Shown here piece by piece: positions 20,215 through 29,659 of a stretch of DNA of 64,000 bases (position 1 is the first letter of the stretch; the number at the start of each line of letters is the position of its first letter). Below the pieces are notes generated by a model that saw only the letters and a list, made by a program, of their open reading frames with translations, was not told the DNA's origin and did no database searches. Source of the DNA: Oxalobacteraceae bacterium AB_14 (lineage in GTDB: Bacteria > Pseudomonadota > Gammaproteobacteria > Burkholderiales > Burkholderiaceae_D); NCBI GenBank assembly GCA_000381565.1, contig KB906724.1, positions 1,924,801 to 1,988,800 on the forward strand, given 5' to 3'. The translations under genes were made by a program, and so were the position numbers.

Positions 20215-21882
20215 CCTGCATGTTGCATAAACCAGCACGTGCGCAGAGGCGGGGTGTCAATCCTGCTATGAGTATATTGATGGCTGGCGGCTGACGAAAG
20301 CTCCCCTACCCAAACGAGTTGGGGTTCATTGAAGTGGCATGAAGGTTACAGGCGATGGGGCGGTGTGGTCGATTCTCGGCAGACCGGACGTGACGTCGCT
20401 ACGACGAGTTGACGAGCCTTGACGCTGGCGGCAGATACAGGCGCTCGGTCAATGTTTGTAGCAGCTGTTTGAACGGGCAAGCACTTGGTAAATGAAGAAC
20501 GATTTTGTTCTTGCACTGTCTGACTTGCACGGCGATCTTGAACAGTTTCGAGATGACCGTCGATGGTTGCGCCTGCGACAGCGCAGTGTGCCGAAGCGCC
20601 TGTGTGCGCAGTTGCTGGTGCAGGATATAGGCCGCCGAATGGAGCAGCAGGCGCATGCAGTTGGCGAGGAAGCTCGTGCACGAGGTCCGGTCCGCAGCGA
20701 GGTCATCCTTGAGATGTTTTATGTAATTTTCGGTCTGGCCGCGCGCGCAGTAAATTTCCTCGTACAGCGTGCCGGCATCGAGTCCCGGCAGCGATGTCAC
20801 GATGAAGCGAGTGTTCTCGCCGAGTGCCATGACCTCGGCCTTCATCAGCACGCGCCAGGACTTGGGCCATGAGCGCGCCTTGTAAGCGAATTCATCGAAT
20901 AGGCGCACCGCGCTTGGCACCACTTCTTGCGTTTGCGCCGCGACCCACAGGTCGATGGCGCGCAGCCTGGCTGGCTCGGCCATCGCAAGAAGCTTGACGT
21001 TGCAGGAGAAACCGAAGATGAAGTCGATATTCGGCATGCTATCGATGAGGCCCATGAGTTCGGGTCCGCTGAAGTGGCCATCGCCACGCACGAGAATATG
21101 GGTATCGGGAAAATGGTGGCGGATCGCCGTCAGGACGCGGCGCATGATCATGGCGTTCTCATCGCCGAACGGCCGCTTGCCTGGCCGCAGAACGGCCGCG
21201 ATCAAGGCGCCCGATTGACCATCGAAGATCATCAGCGGCAGGTAGCAGGTCGAACCATAGTGATGGTTGTAGAACGCCAACGGCTGTTGGCCGTAGCATG
21301 CATCTTCGGAGTGATCCAGGTCGAGTATCAAACTCTTGGGTGGACTGGCGAAGCCGGCGATGAACTGCTCGACGAGGGCTTGGCTGACGCGGTAAATGTC
21401 CTGCCGGCTCGCCGCGTGTTCGAAGCGCGAGATCGTCGCGCCCGAGGCCAGCGCGGCACCATCGTCGAACGGCTGGCGAGCCGCCCCGAGCTTGAACATC
21501 GGGTCGTGGCGCAGGCTGTTCGCGTCGTTGCCATCCTCGTAACCGCAACCAATCTGGTAGATACGCTGAGTCAGAATGTCGTGATAAGAATGGCTGACGT
21601 AACTCTGGTGACGGCGGTCAGGCAAGGCTGCGGCAAGGCGCTTGGTCAAGCCGATCTGGAGGTCGACACCGCGCAGCAAAACCGGGCCGAAATCGGACGA
21701 CAGGCCGCCGCCAGCGAAATCGGCGCGAACGCTGTGGGCGGGAATAGATGCAAAACGAAGCTGCTCTGAGGTAGAATTCATGTCGGGCAAGGTGTGTTCG
21801 TGTTGATAGGGTAGGTTTCTAGATAACTCCCATTCTATCAATCACTTACGGCACTCTTGCCCTTTTTTATGCAAAATTCAGG
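20215..21882 (-). mobile_element. IS1380-family insertion sequence, copy 2 (1668 bp)
   Basis: Same length and ends as the element at 8571-10238 and no difference seen on reading, in the same orientation. It is flanked by CTAG at 20211-20214 and 21883-21886. The left CTAG is also the right border of the 19-bp collapsed MITE. Confidence 0.93.
20399..21781 (-). CDS. IS1380-family transposase, copy 2
   Basis: A 460-residue DDE transposase identical in sequence to the copy starting at 10137, with the same acidic motifs (LDLDHSED, VRGDGHFSG, QTENYIKHL). Intact frame. The start at 21781 corresponds to MNSTSEQLRF; an upstream in-frame TTG would add 20 residues. Confidence 0.92.
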   Translation of the reverse strand: MNSTSEQLRFASIPAHSVRADFAGGGLSSDFGPVLLRGVDLQIGLTKRLAAALPDRRHQSYVSHSYHDILTQRIYQIGCGYEDGNDANSLRHDPMFKLGAARQPFDDGAALASGATISRFEHAASRQDIYRVSQALVEQFIAGFASPPKSLILDLDHSEDACYGQQPLAFYNHHYGSTCYLPLMIFDGQSGALIAAVLRPGKRPFGDENAMIMRRVLTAIRHHFPDTHILVRGDGHFSGPELMGLIDSMPNIDFIFGFSCNVKLLAMAEPARLRAIDLWVAAQTQEVVPSAVRLFDEFAYKARSWPKSWRVLMKAEVMALGENTRFIVTSLPGLDAGTLYEEIYCARGQTENYIKHLKDDLAADRTSCTSFLANCMRLLLHSAAYILHQQLRTQALRHTALSQAQPSTVISKLFKIAVQVRQCKNKIVLHLPSACPFKQLLQTLTERLYLPPASRLVNSS

Positions 21883-21906
21883 CTAGCGTGCTTGCGCCGC
21901 GGCATG

Positions 21907-22134
21907 TCAGGGCTTGCCGGCCAGGTGCTGTTGCAGATGTTGTTTCAGGCGGCCCTGGAAGTCGTCGATGTCGTTGATGGTGCCCAGGTCGTCGTCAACC
22001 TCCAGCATGTGGGTGGTGTGGCCCGGCGCGAACGAGACGCTCGCTTCCACCTGTCCCTGCTTGCCGGTCAGCGAATGCCCCTGGACGGCGCCCAGGATGT
22101 TGTTCTGGTCGTCCGTAATGATCGTCATCTTCAT
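21907..22134 (-). CDS. Small hypothetical protein (75 aa)
   Basis: A 75-residue acidic protein of no family I recognise; it begins MKMTIITDDQNNILGAVQG and contains a possible beta-hairpin repeat. It is translationally coupled to the gene upstream through an ATGA overlap (22131-22134), so the two are very likely a functional pair. No signal peptide or membrane segment. The 3' end lies 20 bases from the CTAG duplication of IS1380 copy 2, so the element may have separated it from former neighbours. Confidence 0.65.
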   Translation of the reverse strand: MKMTIITDDQNNILGAVQGHSLTGKQGQVEASVSFAPGHTTHMLEVDDDLGTINDIDDFQGRLKQHLQQHLAGKP

Positions 22135-22388
22135 ACCATGCCTCCGCCTTGCAGGTTGTGGAAGGCGCCGCCTATGCCCTTGTTGTGGATCTGGACGAAG
22201 TAGGTGGCGTTGCCGTTGTTTTCCTTGCGCTTGCTTTGCTGGTCCGCCATGTGGACCGCGCCCAGGTTGGGCGCCTTGACGTCGGCCGAGGCGAACTGCG
22301 TGCCATGGTCGCTGGGATAGCTGTAGCTCCAGAACGCCGTTTGTCCCGGCGCCAGGAAGACCAGCGGACCTACGTTGTTGAATGCCAT
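22131..22388 (-). CDS. Small hypothetical protein (85 aa)
   Basis: An 85-residue protein starting MAFNNVGPLVFLAPGQ, rich in Asn, Gly, Ser and aromatic residues, suggesting a small beta-sandwich. The start at 22388 is decided by a strong GGAGGAGA ribosome site immediately upstream. No secretion signal. First gene of a two-gene unit whose second gene overlaps by ATGA. Function unknown. Confidence 0.65.
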   Translation of the reverse strand: MAFNNVGPLVFLAPGQTAFWSYSYPSDHGTQFASADVKAPNLGAVHMADQQSKRKENNGNATYFVQIHNKGIGGAFHNLQGGGMV

Positions 22389-22564
22389 AATCTCCTCCGT
22401 GAAAGGTCGCCGCGCCTGCGGATGCAGCACGGCTGTTCCATCTTAGTCAGCATGCTGGCGCACGCTTTGACGCAAACGATATGGGCGCTTTTTTGGCGGG
22501 CGGCGCTTTCTAGTGGATAATGCCGGATTGTTCCGCACCACCTCATTTAGGAAGCACCAAAGTT

Positions 22565-23494
22565 ATGTTGAGTTACCGCCACGGTTTTCACGCGGGCAAT
22601 CACGCCGATGTGTTGAAGCATTTCGTGACCATCCAGTTGATGCAGTATCTGAATCAAAAAGATACCGCCTACAGCTATATCGACACCCATTCCGGCGCTG
22701 GCGTCTATGCGCTCGACGGCACTTTCGCCTCCAAGAATGCCGAGTACGACACCGGCATCGGCCCGCTGTGGGAGCGCAGCGACATGCCGGCCGCGCTCAA
22801 GGAATACGTCGACCTGGTGCGCGCCATGAACCCGAGCGGCAAGATGCGCTACTACCCGGGCTCGCCCTACATCGCCGACCAGGTCGCGCGCGAGCAGGAC
22901 CGTTTGCGCCTGTTCGAGCTGCACCCGGCCGACGCCAAGCTGCTGGCCGATAACTTCCGCAAGCTCGACGAGCACGCCGCGCAGCAGGGCATCCGCCCGA
23001 CCACGCGCGGCAAGCGCGTGCTGGTCACCCGCGGCGACGGCTTCCAGGCGCTGAAGGCGCTGCTGCCGCCGCCGTCGCGCCGCGCGCTGGTGCTGATCGA
23101 TCCGCCGTATGAGGACAAGCAGGATTACAAAAAGGTCAAGGACACGCTGGCCGAGGCGCTGGTGCGCTTCCCGACCGGCACCTACGCGGTCTGGTATCCG
23201 CTGCTGCATCGCATGGAGTCGCGCCAGTTCGCCGACAAGCTCAAGCAGCTGCAATGCAGCGACTGGCTCAACGTCGTGCTGACCACCAACACGCCGATGC
23301 CGGACGGCTTCGGCCTGCACAGCAGCGGCATGTTCATCCTGAACCCGCCGTACACGCTGGAGCCGATGCTGAAGCAAGTCATGCCCTACCTGGTCAAGGT
23401 GCTGGGCAAGGATTCCGGCGCCCGCTTCACGCTGGAAAGCGGCAAACCGACGGGTGTACGCAACAATGCGGTGCGCCGGCCAGTTACGCGCTAG
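22565..23494 (+). CDS. rlmJ: 23S rRNA (adenine(2030)-N6)-methyltransferase RlmJ
   Basis: A 309-residue methyltransferase that methylates A2030 of 23S rRNA. It begins MLSYRHGFHAGNHADVLKH, the highly conserved RlmJ N-terminus, and has the catalytic IDPPYEDKQDY motif and a C-terminal NPPYTLEP stretch. The ATG at 22565 is preferred to an upstream in-frame codon because the conserved sequence starts there. About 29 residues longer than E. coli RlmJ (280), the surplus being mostly at the C-terminus. Single gene with no operon partner evident. Confidence 0.95.
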   Translation: MLSYRHGFHAGNHADVLKHFVTIQLMQYLNQKDTAYSYIDTHSGAGVYALDGTFASKNAEYDTGIGPLWERSDMPAALKEYVDLVRAMNPSGKMRYYPGSPYIADQVAREQDRLRLFELHPADAKLLADNFRKLDEHAAQQGIRPTTRGKRVLVTRGDGFQALKALLPPPSRRALVLIDPPYEDKQDYKKVKDTLAEALVRFPTGTYAVWYPLLHRMESRQFADKLKQLQCSDWLNVVLTTNTPMPDGFGLHSSGMFILNPPYTLEPMLKQVMPYLVKVLGKDSGARFTLESGKPTGVRNNAVRRPVTR

Positions 23495-23599
23495 AAAAAT
23501 GTTGTCGGGACGGTATAGGCAGGTATAGTCTCGTAATTAGCGGATTGCCGCTTGAGACGGCAAACCGAATATAAGCAGATTGCAGATTGGGAGTTTCCC

Positions 23600-24868
23600 A
23601 TGATGATCGCGCCGTCCACCATGCCGCCCAAGCTCGCCGATAATTTCTTTCTTGCGCGCCAGCCCATCCTCAACCGGGGACAGCGGCTGGTGGCATACGA
23701 GCTGCTTTTTCGCGACGCGCGGGTGCGTAACGAAGCCACTGTCACCGACGACGCCGAGGCCACCGCCACCGTGATCGCCCACGCTTCCGAGCTGGGCATG
23801 GAGCACGTGGTGGGCGACCAGATGGCCTTCGTCAACGTCGACGCCGTCGGCCTGATGAGCGACTTCATCCGTTTTCTGCCGAACGACAAGGTCATCCTGG
23901 AAATCCTGGAGACGGTCAAAGCCACGCCCGAAATTCTCGACCGCATCCGCGAGCTGAAGCAGGCCGGCTTCAAGTTCGCACTGGACGACGTGATCGGCCA
24001 TTCCGAAGATGTGCAAAAATTCCAGCCGCTGTGCGACGTCATCAAGGTCGACATCAAGGAGATGCAGCCCGGCACCCTGCCGGCGCTGACGCGGGTGCTG
24101 AAGAACCCCAAGCAGAAGCTGCTGGCCGAGAAGGTCGAGACGATGGAGGAGTTCCAGCAGTGCATGGAGCTGGGCTTCGAATATTTCCAGGGTTATTATT
24201 TCGCCCGCCCCGTCATCCTCAGCGGCAAGAAGATTTCGCCGTCGCAGCGCAGCGTGCTGCATTTGCTGGACCTGCTCAACACCGACGCCAGCAGCCACGA
24301 GATCGAGCGCAGCGTCAAGCACGACGCGCTGATCACCTTGAATCTGCTGCGGCTGGTGAATACGCCGGCGGTCGGCGCGCGCTACCGCATCAATTCGGTT
24401 GGCCATGCGCTGATGGTGCTGGGGCGGCGCCAGCTCAAGCGCTGGCTGCAAATCCTGCTGTACGTGAAGAATGGCGGCGCGCAGGAATTCACCTCGCCCT
24501 TGCTGCAGCTGGCCACCACGCGCGGCAAGACGCTGGAGCTGATGGTCGAGCATTTGCGGCCGGGGCAGCGCGTCAGCGCCGACATCGGCTTCACGGTGGG
24601 GGTGATGTCGCTGATGGACACGCTGTTCTCCATCCACATGCGCGACGTGCTGGAAAGCGTCAACGTGCTGGACGAGGTGCGCGCCGCGCTACTGCACCGC
24701 AGCGGCGACTACGGCAGCATGCTGAGCCTGATCGAGCATATCGAGCGCAACCGCGACGGCAAGCAGCTGGCGCAGATGCTGCACCAGCTGGAGCTGACCC
24801 CGGCCGAGCTGTACGCGATCCAGCTGGCCGCGATCGAGTGGGTGACCGACTACACCCGCAGCGTCTGA
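23600..24868 (+). CDS. EAL and HDOD domain signalling protein
   Basis: A 422-residue protein with an EAL-type domain (about 10-200) followed by an HDOD domain (about 205-400). Several EAL metal/substrate residues are present (FVNVD, LEILE, LDD, IKVDIK, AEKVET) and the domain ends QGYYFARP, but the signature EAL is ELL and the loop-6 motif is DDVIGH rather than DDFGTG, so phosphodiesterase activity is doubtful; such proteins often only bind c-di-GMP or act by protein contacts. TTGGGAG at 23587-23593 supports the ATG at 23600; the frame is open upstream to 23552. Cytoplasmic. Confidence 0.88.
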   Translation: MMIAPSTMPPKLADNFFLARQPILNRGQRLVAYELLFRDARVRNEATVTDDAEATATVIAHASELGMEHVVGDQMAFVNVDAVGLMSDFIRFLPNDKVILEILETVKATPEILDRIRELKQAGFKFALDDVIGHSEDVQKFQPLCDVIKVDIKEMQPGTLPALTRVLKNPKQKLLAEKVETMEEFQQCMELGFEYFQGYYFARPVILSGKKISPSQRSVLHLLDLLNTDASSHEIERSVKHDALITLNLLRLVNTPAVGARYRINSVGHALMVLGRRQLKRWLQILLYVKNGGAQEFTSPLLQLATTRGKTLELMVEHLRPGQRVSADIGFTVGVMSLMDTLFSIHMRDVLESVNVLDEVRAALLHRSGDYGSMLSLIEHIERNRDGKQLAQMLHQLELTPAELYAIQLAAIEWVTDYTRSV

Positions 24869-24869
24869 A

Positions 24870-24898
24870 CGTCATGCCCGCGCAGGCGGCAATCCATG
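24870..24898. repeat. REP-like repeat, degenerate copy
   Basis: CGTCATGCCCGCGCAGGCGG and the following AATCCATGCC match the REP unit seen at 44141, with mismatches in the stem. It lies between two convergent gene ends. Confidence 0.6.
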
Positions 24899-24932
24899 CC
24901 GAGCCGGCTACGGACGGCGGGCACGACGCCGG

Positions 24933-25670
24933 CTACTGGCCCAGCAGCAGGAACACGGTCGGCTTCTTGTGGAAGTCGGGCGCCTTGGCGCTCTTCCATT
25001 GCGACGCGGTCATGGTGCGGATGGTTTCCGACGGCAGGCTGAGGTCGGTCGCCACGCACAGCAGCGTGCCCGGCGCGCAGGCCGCGATCAGCGCTTCGAG
25101 CATGGCGGCGTTGCGGTAGGGCGTCTCGATGAACAGCTGCGTCTGCTTTTCCTTGCGCGAACGCAGCTCCAATTCCTTGATGCGGGCGGTGCGCTGCGCG
25201 GCGTCGGTCGGCAGGTAGCCGTTGAAGGCGAAGCTCTGGCCGTTCAGGCCGCTCGCCATGACGGCCAGCAGCAACGACGACGGCCCCACCAGCGGTCGCA
25301 CCGGGATGTTGTGCTGGTGCGCCAGCCGCACCAGGTCGGCGCCGGGATCGGCCACCGCCGGCACGCCGGCTTCCGACACCAGGCCGCCATCGCGCCCCGC
25401 CAGCAGCGGCGCCAGCAGGCCCGCCAGCGCGGCCGCCGGGGTGTTCACGTTCAGTTCGGAGATGGCGATCTCCTGTAGTGGCTTGGCCAGCGGATGCTGG
25501 GCGTTGACCAGCTTGAGGAAGGCGCGCGCCGTCTTGGCGTTCTCGGCGACGAAATAGTCGAGCTGCGAGGTGATCTGCTGCACCTGTTCGGGCAGCACGG
25601 AGGCGAGCGCTTCAGTCTCGCCCAGGGTGTTCGGTATTAAAAAGAGGGTGCCGGGCATAAAAACAGTCAA
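24933..25670 (-). CDS. SAM-dependent methyltransferase, RsmI / tetrapyrrole methylase family
   Basis: A 245-residue tetrapyrrole-methylase-fold protein related to RsmI, the 16S rRNA C1402 2'-O-methyltransferase. Visible are GTLFLIPNTLGE at the N-terminus (most likely start MPGTLF at 25658), GLVSEAGVPAVADPGADLV and VRPLVGPSSLLLAVMASGLNGQ. It is shorter than classical RsmI (about 285) and starts differently, so it belongs to the RsmI-like paralogue group often found beside maf. It overlaps the maf gene by four bases, indicating an operon. Confidence 0.85.
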   Translation of the reverse strand: MTVFMPGTLFLIPNTLGETEALASVLPEQVQQITSQLDYFVAENAKTARAFLKLVNAQHPLAKPLQEIAISELNVNTPAAALAGLLAPLLAGRDGGLVSEAGVPAVADPGADLVRLAHQHNIPVRPLVGPSSLLLAVMASGLNGQSFAFNGYLPTDAAQRTARIKELELRSRKEKQTQLFIETPYRNAAMLEALIAACAPGTLLCVATDLSLPSETIRTMTASQWKSAKAPDFHKKPTVFLLLGQ

Positions 25671-26257
25671 AGATTAAAAAAGGAAACGCCGATGTTGCGC
25701 AGCATGCCTGTCAGCGCGATCAAAGGCAAGCCGGTAAGGGCGGTCGGGTCGCTGCTGTCGATGCGTTCCAGGATGGCGATGCCCAGCGCCTCGTTCTTGG
25801 CGCTGCCGGCGCAGTCGTAGGGCTGCTCGATGCGCAGATAGGCGTCGAGCTCGGCGTCGGGCAGGTCGCGGAACTTGACGACGGTCTGGATGTCTTCCAA
25901 TTGGAAGCTCTGGTCGCGGCCATCCCATACGCACAGCGCGGTGTGGAACACCACCTCGCGCCCGCGCATGGTCTGCAGCTGGGCCAGCGCGTTGGCGTGG
26001 TCGCCCGGCTTGCCGATCTGGCGCTCGTCCAGCGTGGCGACCTGGTCGGAGCCGATGACGACGCGGCCCGGCATATTGGCGGCCACGGCGGCGGCCTTTT
26101 CGCGCGCCAGGCGCAGCGCGGTGGCGCTGGGCGATTCGCCGGGCAGGGGGCTTTCGTCGATGTCCGGCACCGCCACCTCGAACGGCAGTTGTAACCGTGA
26201 TAAGAGTTCCTTGCGGTAGGCGGAGCTGGAGGCGAGTACGAGTAAACTTGATGTCAT
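25667..26257 (-). CDS. Maf-family nucleotide pyrophosphatase, YceF type (7-methyl-GTP pyrophosphatase)
   Basis: A 196-residue Maf protein, normal length. Motifs: LASSSAYRKELLSRL, PDIDESPLPGESP and VVIGSDQVATLDERQIGKPG (catalytic Asp in GSDQ). The YceF subgroup hydrolyses m7GTP and related nucleotides; the position next to yceD, rpmF and plsX supports that subgroup. It is divergent from yceD with a 128-bp intergenic region and overlaps the RsmI-like gene by four bases. Confidence 0.92.
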   Translation of the reverse strand: MTSSLLVLASSSAYRKELLSRLQLPFEVAVPDIDESPLPGESPSATALRLAREKAAAVAANMPGRVVIGSDQVATLDERQIGKPGDHANALAQLQTMRGREVVFHTALCVWDGRDQSFQLEDIQTVVKFRDLPDAELDAYLRIEQPYDCAGSAKNEALGIAILERIDSSDPTALTGLPLIALTGMLRNIGVSFFNL

Positions 26258-26328
26258 GTGGGGAATGTTATATGCTCTGTCGCCGGTAGTGCCAGCGGCA
26301 CAAAAAGAACGAAAAATACGCTAAGGCT

Positions 26329-26358
26329 TTGACTTGGCGATGAAAACCCTGTTATTAT
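26329..26358 (+). promoter_or_regulatory. Candidate sigma-70 promoter of the yceD-rpmF-plsX-fab operon
   Basis: TTGACT at 26329-26334 and TATTAT at 26353-26358 with an 18-base spacer, 27 bases before the yceD start. Near-consensus in both boxes. Confidence 0.6.
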
Positions 26359-26385
26359 CGCAGGTTTTCCGGGGAAATTTCTGTA

Positions 26386-26883
26386 ATGAATGCTATTGTG
26401 ATCGACGCCTTTGATTTTTGTCGGAGCAACGGCAGCCAGCATGGCGTGACGCCTGTTGCCGAAATGACCCGTTTGATCAAGGATTGTGCCGATACGTCGG
26501 GCACGATAACCTGGAAAGCGGCAGGGGGCACCAGCAAGATGGGCTTCCCGCAGATGACGCTGTCGGTTGCCGGCACCGTGCGACTGGTCTGCCAGCGCTG
26601 CCTGACCTCTTATGCGCACACCATCGACGCCGAAACGGTGCTGATGCTGGGCAAGGACGATGAGCAGGCTGACGAGATCGAAGAAATGCTCAACGACGAG
26701 ACGATCGATGTGATCGTCGGCAGCCGCAGCATGGAGCTGATGGATTTGGTGGAAGACGAGGCGTTGCTGGCCCTGCCGCACACGCCGAAACACGCAGTCT
26801 GCCCCGATACCGCCCTGCTGGACAAGGCAAAGAGCGAGAAGCTGTCGCCGTTCGACGCCCTCAAGGGCCTCAAATCCGAATAA
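26386..26883 (+). CDS. yceD: YceD family protein (DUF177)
   Basis: A 165-residue YceD homologue. In bacteria this protein is needed for normal 23S rRNA accumulation, and its gene nearly always precedes rpmF, as here. The typical core LVCQRCLTSYAHTIDAETVLML contains the conserved CxxC, and the C-terminus ends in the usual SPFDALKGLK. Cytoplasmic. First gene of the ribosomal/fatty-acid operon. Confidence 0.93.
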   Translation: MNAIVIDAFDFCRSNGSQHGVTPVAEMTRLIKDCADTSGTITWKAAGGTSKMGFPQMTLSVAGTVRLVCQRCLTSYAHTIDAETVLMLGKDDEQADEIEEMLNDETIDVIVGSRSMELMDLVEDEALLALPHTPKHAVCPDTALLDKAKSEKLSPFDALKGLKSE

Positions 26884-27081
26884 AGCAGTACCGAATATGT
26901 AGTGTTGTAAAGAACGTGTCAAACGCGTGTAGTAAATCGAGTATGGCAAGTCAGCAGTGAAATGTAGTAAATCTCAGTTTAACTATGCCGGTTAAGTTTT
27001 GCCGGCAGGATACTCGATTCGCATGTATTTGCTGGTCGAATGTGTTAAAATTTTAGAACTTATGTATTAGGAGTCATTAAC

Positions 27082-27264
27082 ATGGCAGTTCAACAGAACA
27101 AGAAGTCCCCTTCGAAGCGCGGTATGCACCGTTCGCACGATTTCCTGGTTGCTCCACAACTGGGTATCGAGCCAACCACCGGTGAAACCCACCTGCGTCA
27201 CCACATCAGCCCTAACGGCTTCTACCGTGGTCGTAAAGTCCTGAAAACCAAAAACGACGAGTAA
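27082..27264 (+). CDS. rpmF: 50S ribosomal protein L32
   Basis: A 60-residue L32 ([20 protein letters not shown] and on), a large-subunit protein. It has no cysteines, so it is the zinc-independent form. Ribosome site TAGGAG (27069-27074) precedes the ATG. A 198-bp gap separates it from yceD; a separate promoter there is possible but I see no convincing pair of boxes. Confidence 0.98.
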   Translation: MAVQQNKKSPSKRGMHRSHDFLVAPQLGIEPTTGETHLRHHISPNGFYRGRKVLKTKNDE

Positions 27265-27458
27265 TCGACGCTTTTGCTGGACCCGGAAATAGGCGGTGCT
27301 ACGTGGATAACTCGCGAAGCATCGCTTTTTCTTTATCATCGGCTGCAATCCTCTTTTGCACACCGTCATTTTGAAACGCGTAGACCTGGAAAGCGTTGGT
27401 CCGCAGCTTGCCGCAGCTTGCCTCGTATAGGCTGGAGCGTGGTACTGAATCAAAACAA

Positions 27459-28520
27459 ATGACAATCAAAATTTCTATCGACTGCATGGGTGGCGATCAC
27501 GGCCCGTCGGTCACTATCCCCGCCGCAGTTTCCTTCCTCAAACGTGAGCCTGACGCTGAACTGATCTTGGTCGGTTTGGAGGAGGTCATCCGCGCGGAAC
27601 TGAAAAAGCTGCACGCCGACGCGCACCCGCGCATCACCGTGCAGCACGCTTCCGAACAAGTCACCATGGACGATCCGCTCGAAGTGGCCCTGCGCCGCAA
27701 AAAGGATTCGTCGATGCGCGTCGCCATCGAGCAAGTCAAGGACGGCAAGGCCCAGGCCTGCGTCTCGGCCGGCAACACCGGCGCCTTGATGGCGGTATCG
27801 CGCTATGTGCTCAAGACCATGACCGGGGTCGACCGTCCGGCCATCTGCGGCATCATGCCGAACCAGAAGAATGGTCCGACCTATATGCTGGACCTGGGCG
27901 CCAACGTCGATTGCGAACCGCATCACCTGCACCAGTTCGCCATCATGGGTTCGGTGCTGGTCGCGGCCATGGAAAAAATCGAACGCCCGACCATCGGCCT
28001 GCTCAACGTCGGCACCGAAGACATCAAGGGCAACGAAGCGGTCAAGGCCACCAGCAAGCTGCTGCAGGCCGACCACGAGCGCGGCGCGCTCAACTTCTAC
28101 GGCAACGTCGAGGGCAACGACATCTTCAAGGGCACCACCGACATCGTGGTGTGCGATGGTTTTGTCGGCAACGTCACCCTGAAGGCGGTGGAGGGCGTGG
28201 CGCGCTTCTTCGGCGACACGCTGCGCACCGAATTCAAGCGCAACCTGCTGACCATGCTGGGCGCCTTGCTCGGGCGCGGCGCGCTGAAGGCGGTCAAGGA
28301 CCGCTTCCAGCCGTCGCGTCATAATGGCGCCAGCCTGCTGGGCCTGCGCGGCCTGGTGTTCAAGAGCCATGGCGGCGCCGATGCCTATTCATTTGAATGG
28401 GCGATCCGACGCGCGTATGATGCTGCAAAAAATGATGTGTTGGGACATATCTCGGAAATGATCGCCGAGCTCATGCCGCGCAACACGGATACTCCGGAAG
28501 TACCTGGCTCAACTATTTAG
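27459..28520 (+). CDS. plsX: Phosphate acyltransferase PlsX
   Basis: A 353-residue PlsX, which makes acyl-phosphate from acyl-ACP for phospholipid synthesis. It begins [19 protein letters not shown], the conserved family start, and contains [17 protein letters not shown] and [16 protein letters not shown]. The start at 27459 is set by this conserved N-terminus, although an open frame runs back to 27396. The 194-bp gap from rpmF contains no evident gene. fabH follows after 15 bases. Confidence 0.96.
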   Translation: MTIKISIDCMGGDHGPSVTIPAAVSFLKREPDAELILVGLEEVIRAELKKLHADAHPRITVQHASEQVTMDDPLEVALRRKKDSSMRVAIEQVKDGKAQACVSAGNTGALMAVSRYVLKTMTGVDRPAICGIMPNQKNGPTYMLDLGANVDCEPHHLHQFAIMGSVLVAAMEKIERPTIGLLNVGTEDIKGNEAVKATSKLLQADHERGALNFYGNVEGNDIFKGTTDIVVCDGFVGNVTLKAVEGVARFFGDTLRTEFKRNLLTMLGALLGRGALKAVKDRFQPSRHNGASLLGLRGLVFKSHGGADAYSFEWAIRRAYDAAKNDVLGHISEMIAELMPRNTDTPEVPGSTI

Positions 28521-28535
28521 TGGACGGTAGACGGC

Positions 28536-29549
28536 ATGACTTTGTACAGCAAAATTATAGGCACCGGCAGCTATCTGCCGGAAAAGCGGGTGAGCAACCA
28601 GGATCTGGCTGACCAACTCGCCGCCAAGGGCATCGAGACTTCGGACGAATGGATCGTCAGCCGCAGCGGTATTTCGGCGCGCCACTTCGCCGAGCCTGAG
28701 CAGAAATCGTCGGACCTGGCGGTCAACGCCGCCAAGCGGGCGCTGGAGATGGCCGGCCTGGCGCCGAACGACATCGACCTCATCGTGCTGGCCAGCTCGA
28801 CGCCGGACTTCTTCGGCAGCTTCCCCAGCACCGCCTGCATCGTGCAGAAAAAACTGGGCATCACCAACAACAGCGCGGCGGTCGACGTGCAGGCCGTGTG
28901 CAGCGGCTTCGTCTACGCGGTCTCCACCGCCGACGCCTTCATCCGCGCCGGCGTGCACAAGAACGTGCTGGTGATCGGCGCCGAGGTGTTCTCGCGCATC
29001 CTCAATTTCGACGACCGCAGCACTTGCGTGCTGTTCGGCGACGGCGCCGGCGCCATCGTGCTGAGCGCGTCGGAAGAGCCGGGCATCCTGGCCACCAAGC
29101 TGCACGCGGACGGCCGTCATTCGGACATCCTCAGCGTGCCGGGTTCGGTCGATGGCGGCGCGGTGGCCGGCAGCGCCTTCCTGTACATGGATGGTCCCGC
29201 CGTGTTCAAGCTGGCCGTGTCGGTACTGGAAAAAGTCGCGCACGAGGCGCTGGACAAGGCCAATATGACGGCCGACCAGATCGACTGGCTGATTCCGCAC
29301 CAGGCCAATATCCGCATCATGAACAGCACCGCCAAGAAGCTGGGCCTGCCCGCCGAGAAGATGGTGGTCACCGTCGACCAGCACGGCAACACCTCGGCCG
29401 CGTCGATCCCGCTGGCGCTGGACGTCGCCGTGCGCGACGGCCGCATCAAGAAGGGCCAGCACATCATGATGGAAGGTGTGGGCGGCGGTTTTACCTGGGG
29501 CGCCGTCCTGGTAAAGATGAGTGGCCTTCCTGATGTTTGCCAGGACTAG
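28536..29549 (+). CDS. fabH: 3-oxoacyl-ACP synthase III (FabH)
   Basis: A 337-residue KAS III that condenses acetyl-CoA with malonyl-ACP to start fatty-acid chains. Catalytic triad visible: C122 in [11 protein letters not shown], His in [11 protein letters not shown] and Asn in HGNTSAAS. Slightly longer than E. coli FabH (317). In the canonical plsX-fabH-fabD order. Confidence 0.97.
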   Translation: MTLYSKIIGTGSYLPEKRVSNQDLADQLAAKGIETSDEWIVSRSGISARHFAEPEQKSSDLAVNAAKRALEMAGLAPNDIDLIVLASSTPDFFGSFPSTACIVQKKLGITNNSAAVDVQAVCSGFVYAVSTADAFIRAGVHKNVLVIGAEVFSRILNFDDRSTCVLFGDGAGAIVLSASEEPGILATKLHADGRHSDILSVPGSVDGGAVAGSAFLYMDGPAVFKLAVSVLEKVAHEALDKANMTADQIDWLIPHQANIRIMNSTAKKLGLPAEKMVVTVDQHGNTSAASIPLALDVAVRDGRIKKGQHIMMEGVGGGFTWGAVLVKMSGLPDVCQD

Positions 29550-29659
29550 GCGCGTTTTTAAGCGTCTGAATTAGAATTAGAGTTCTAACGGGCTCGTCGG
29601 TAGCAAGCCTGTCACGATGGCATGCTAGCGTTGCGTTCAATAAAAGAGATGGATGAAGT

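Noticed and set aside
27029..27051. Promoter TTGCTG ... TAAAAT before rpmF
   Set aside because: The spacer is only 11 bases, too short for sigma-70.
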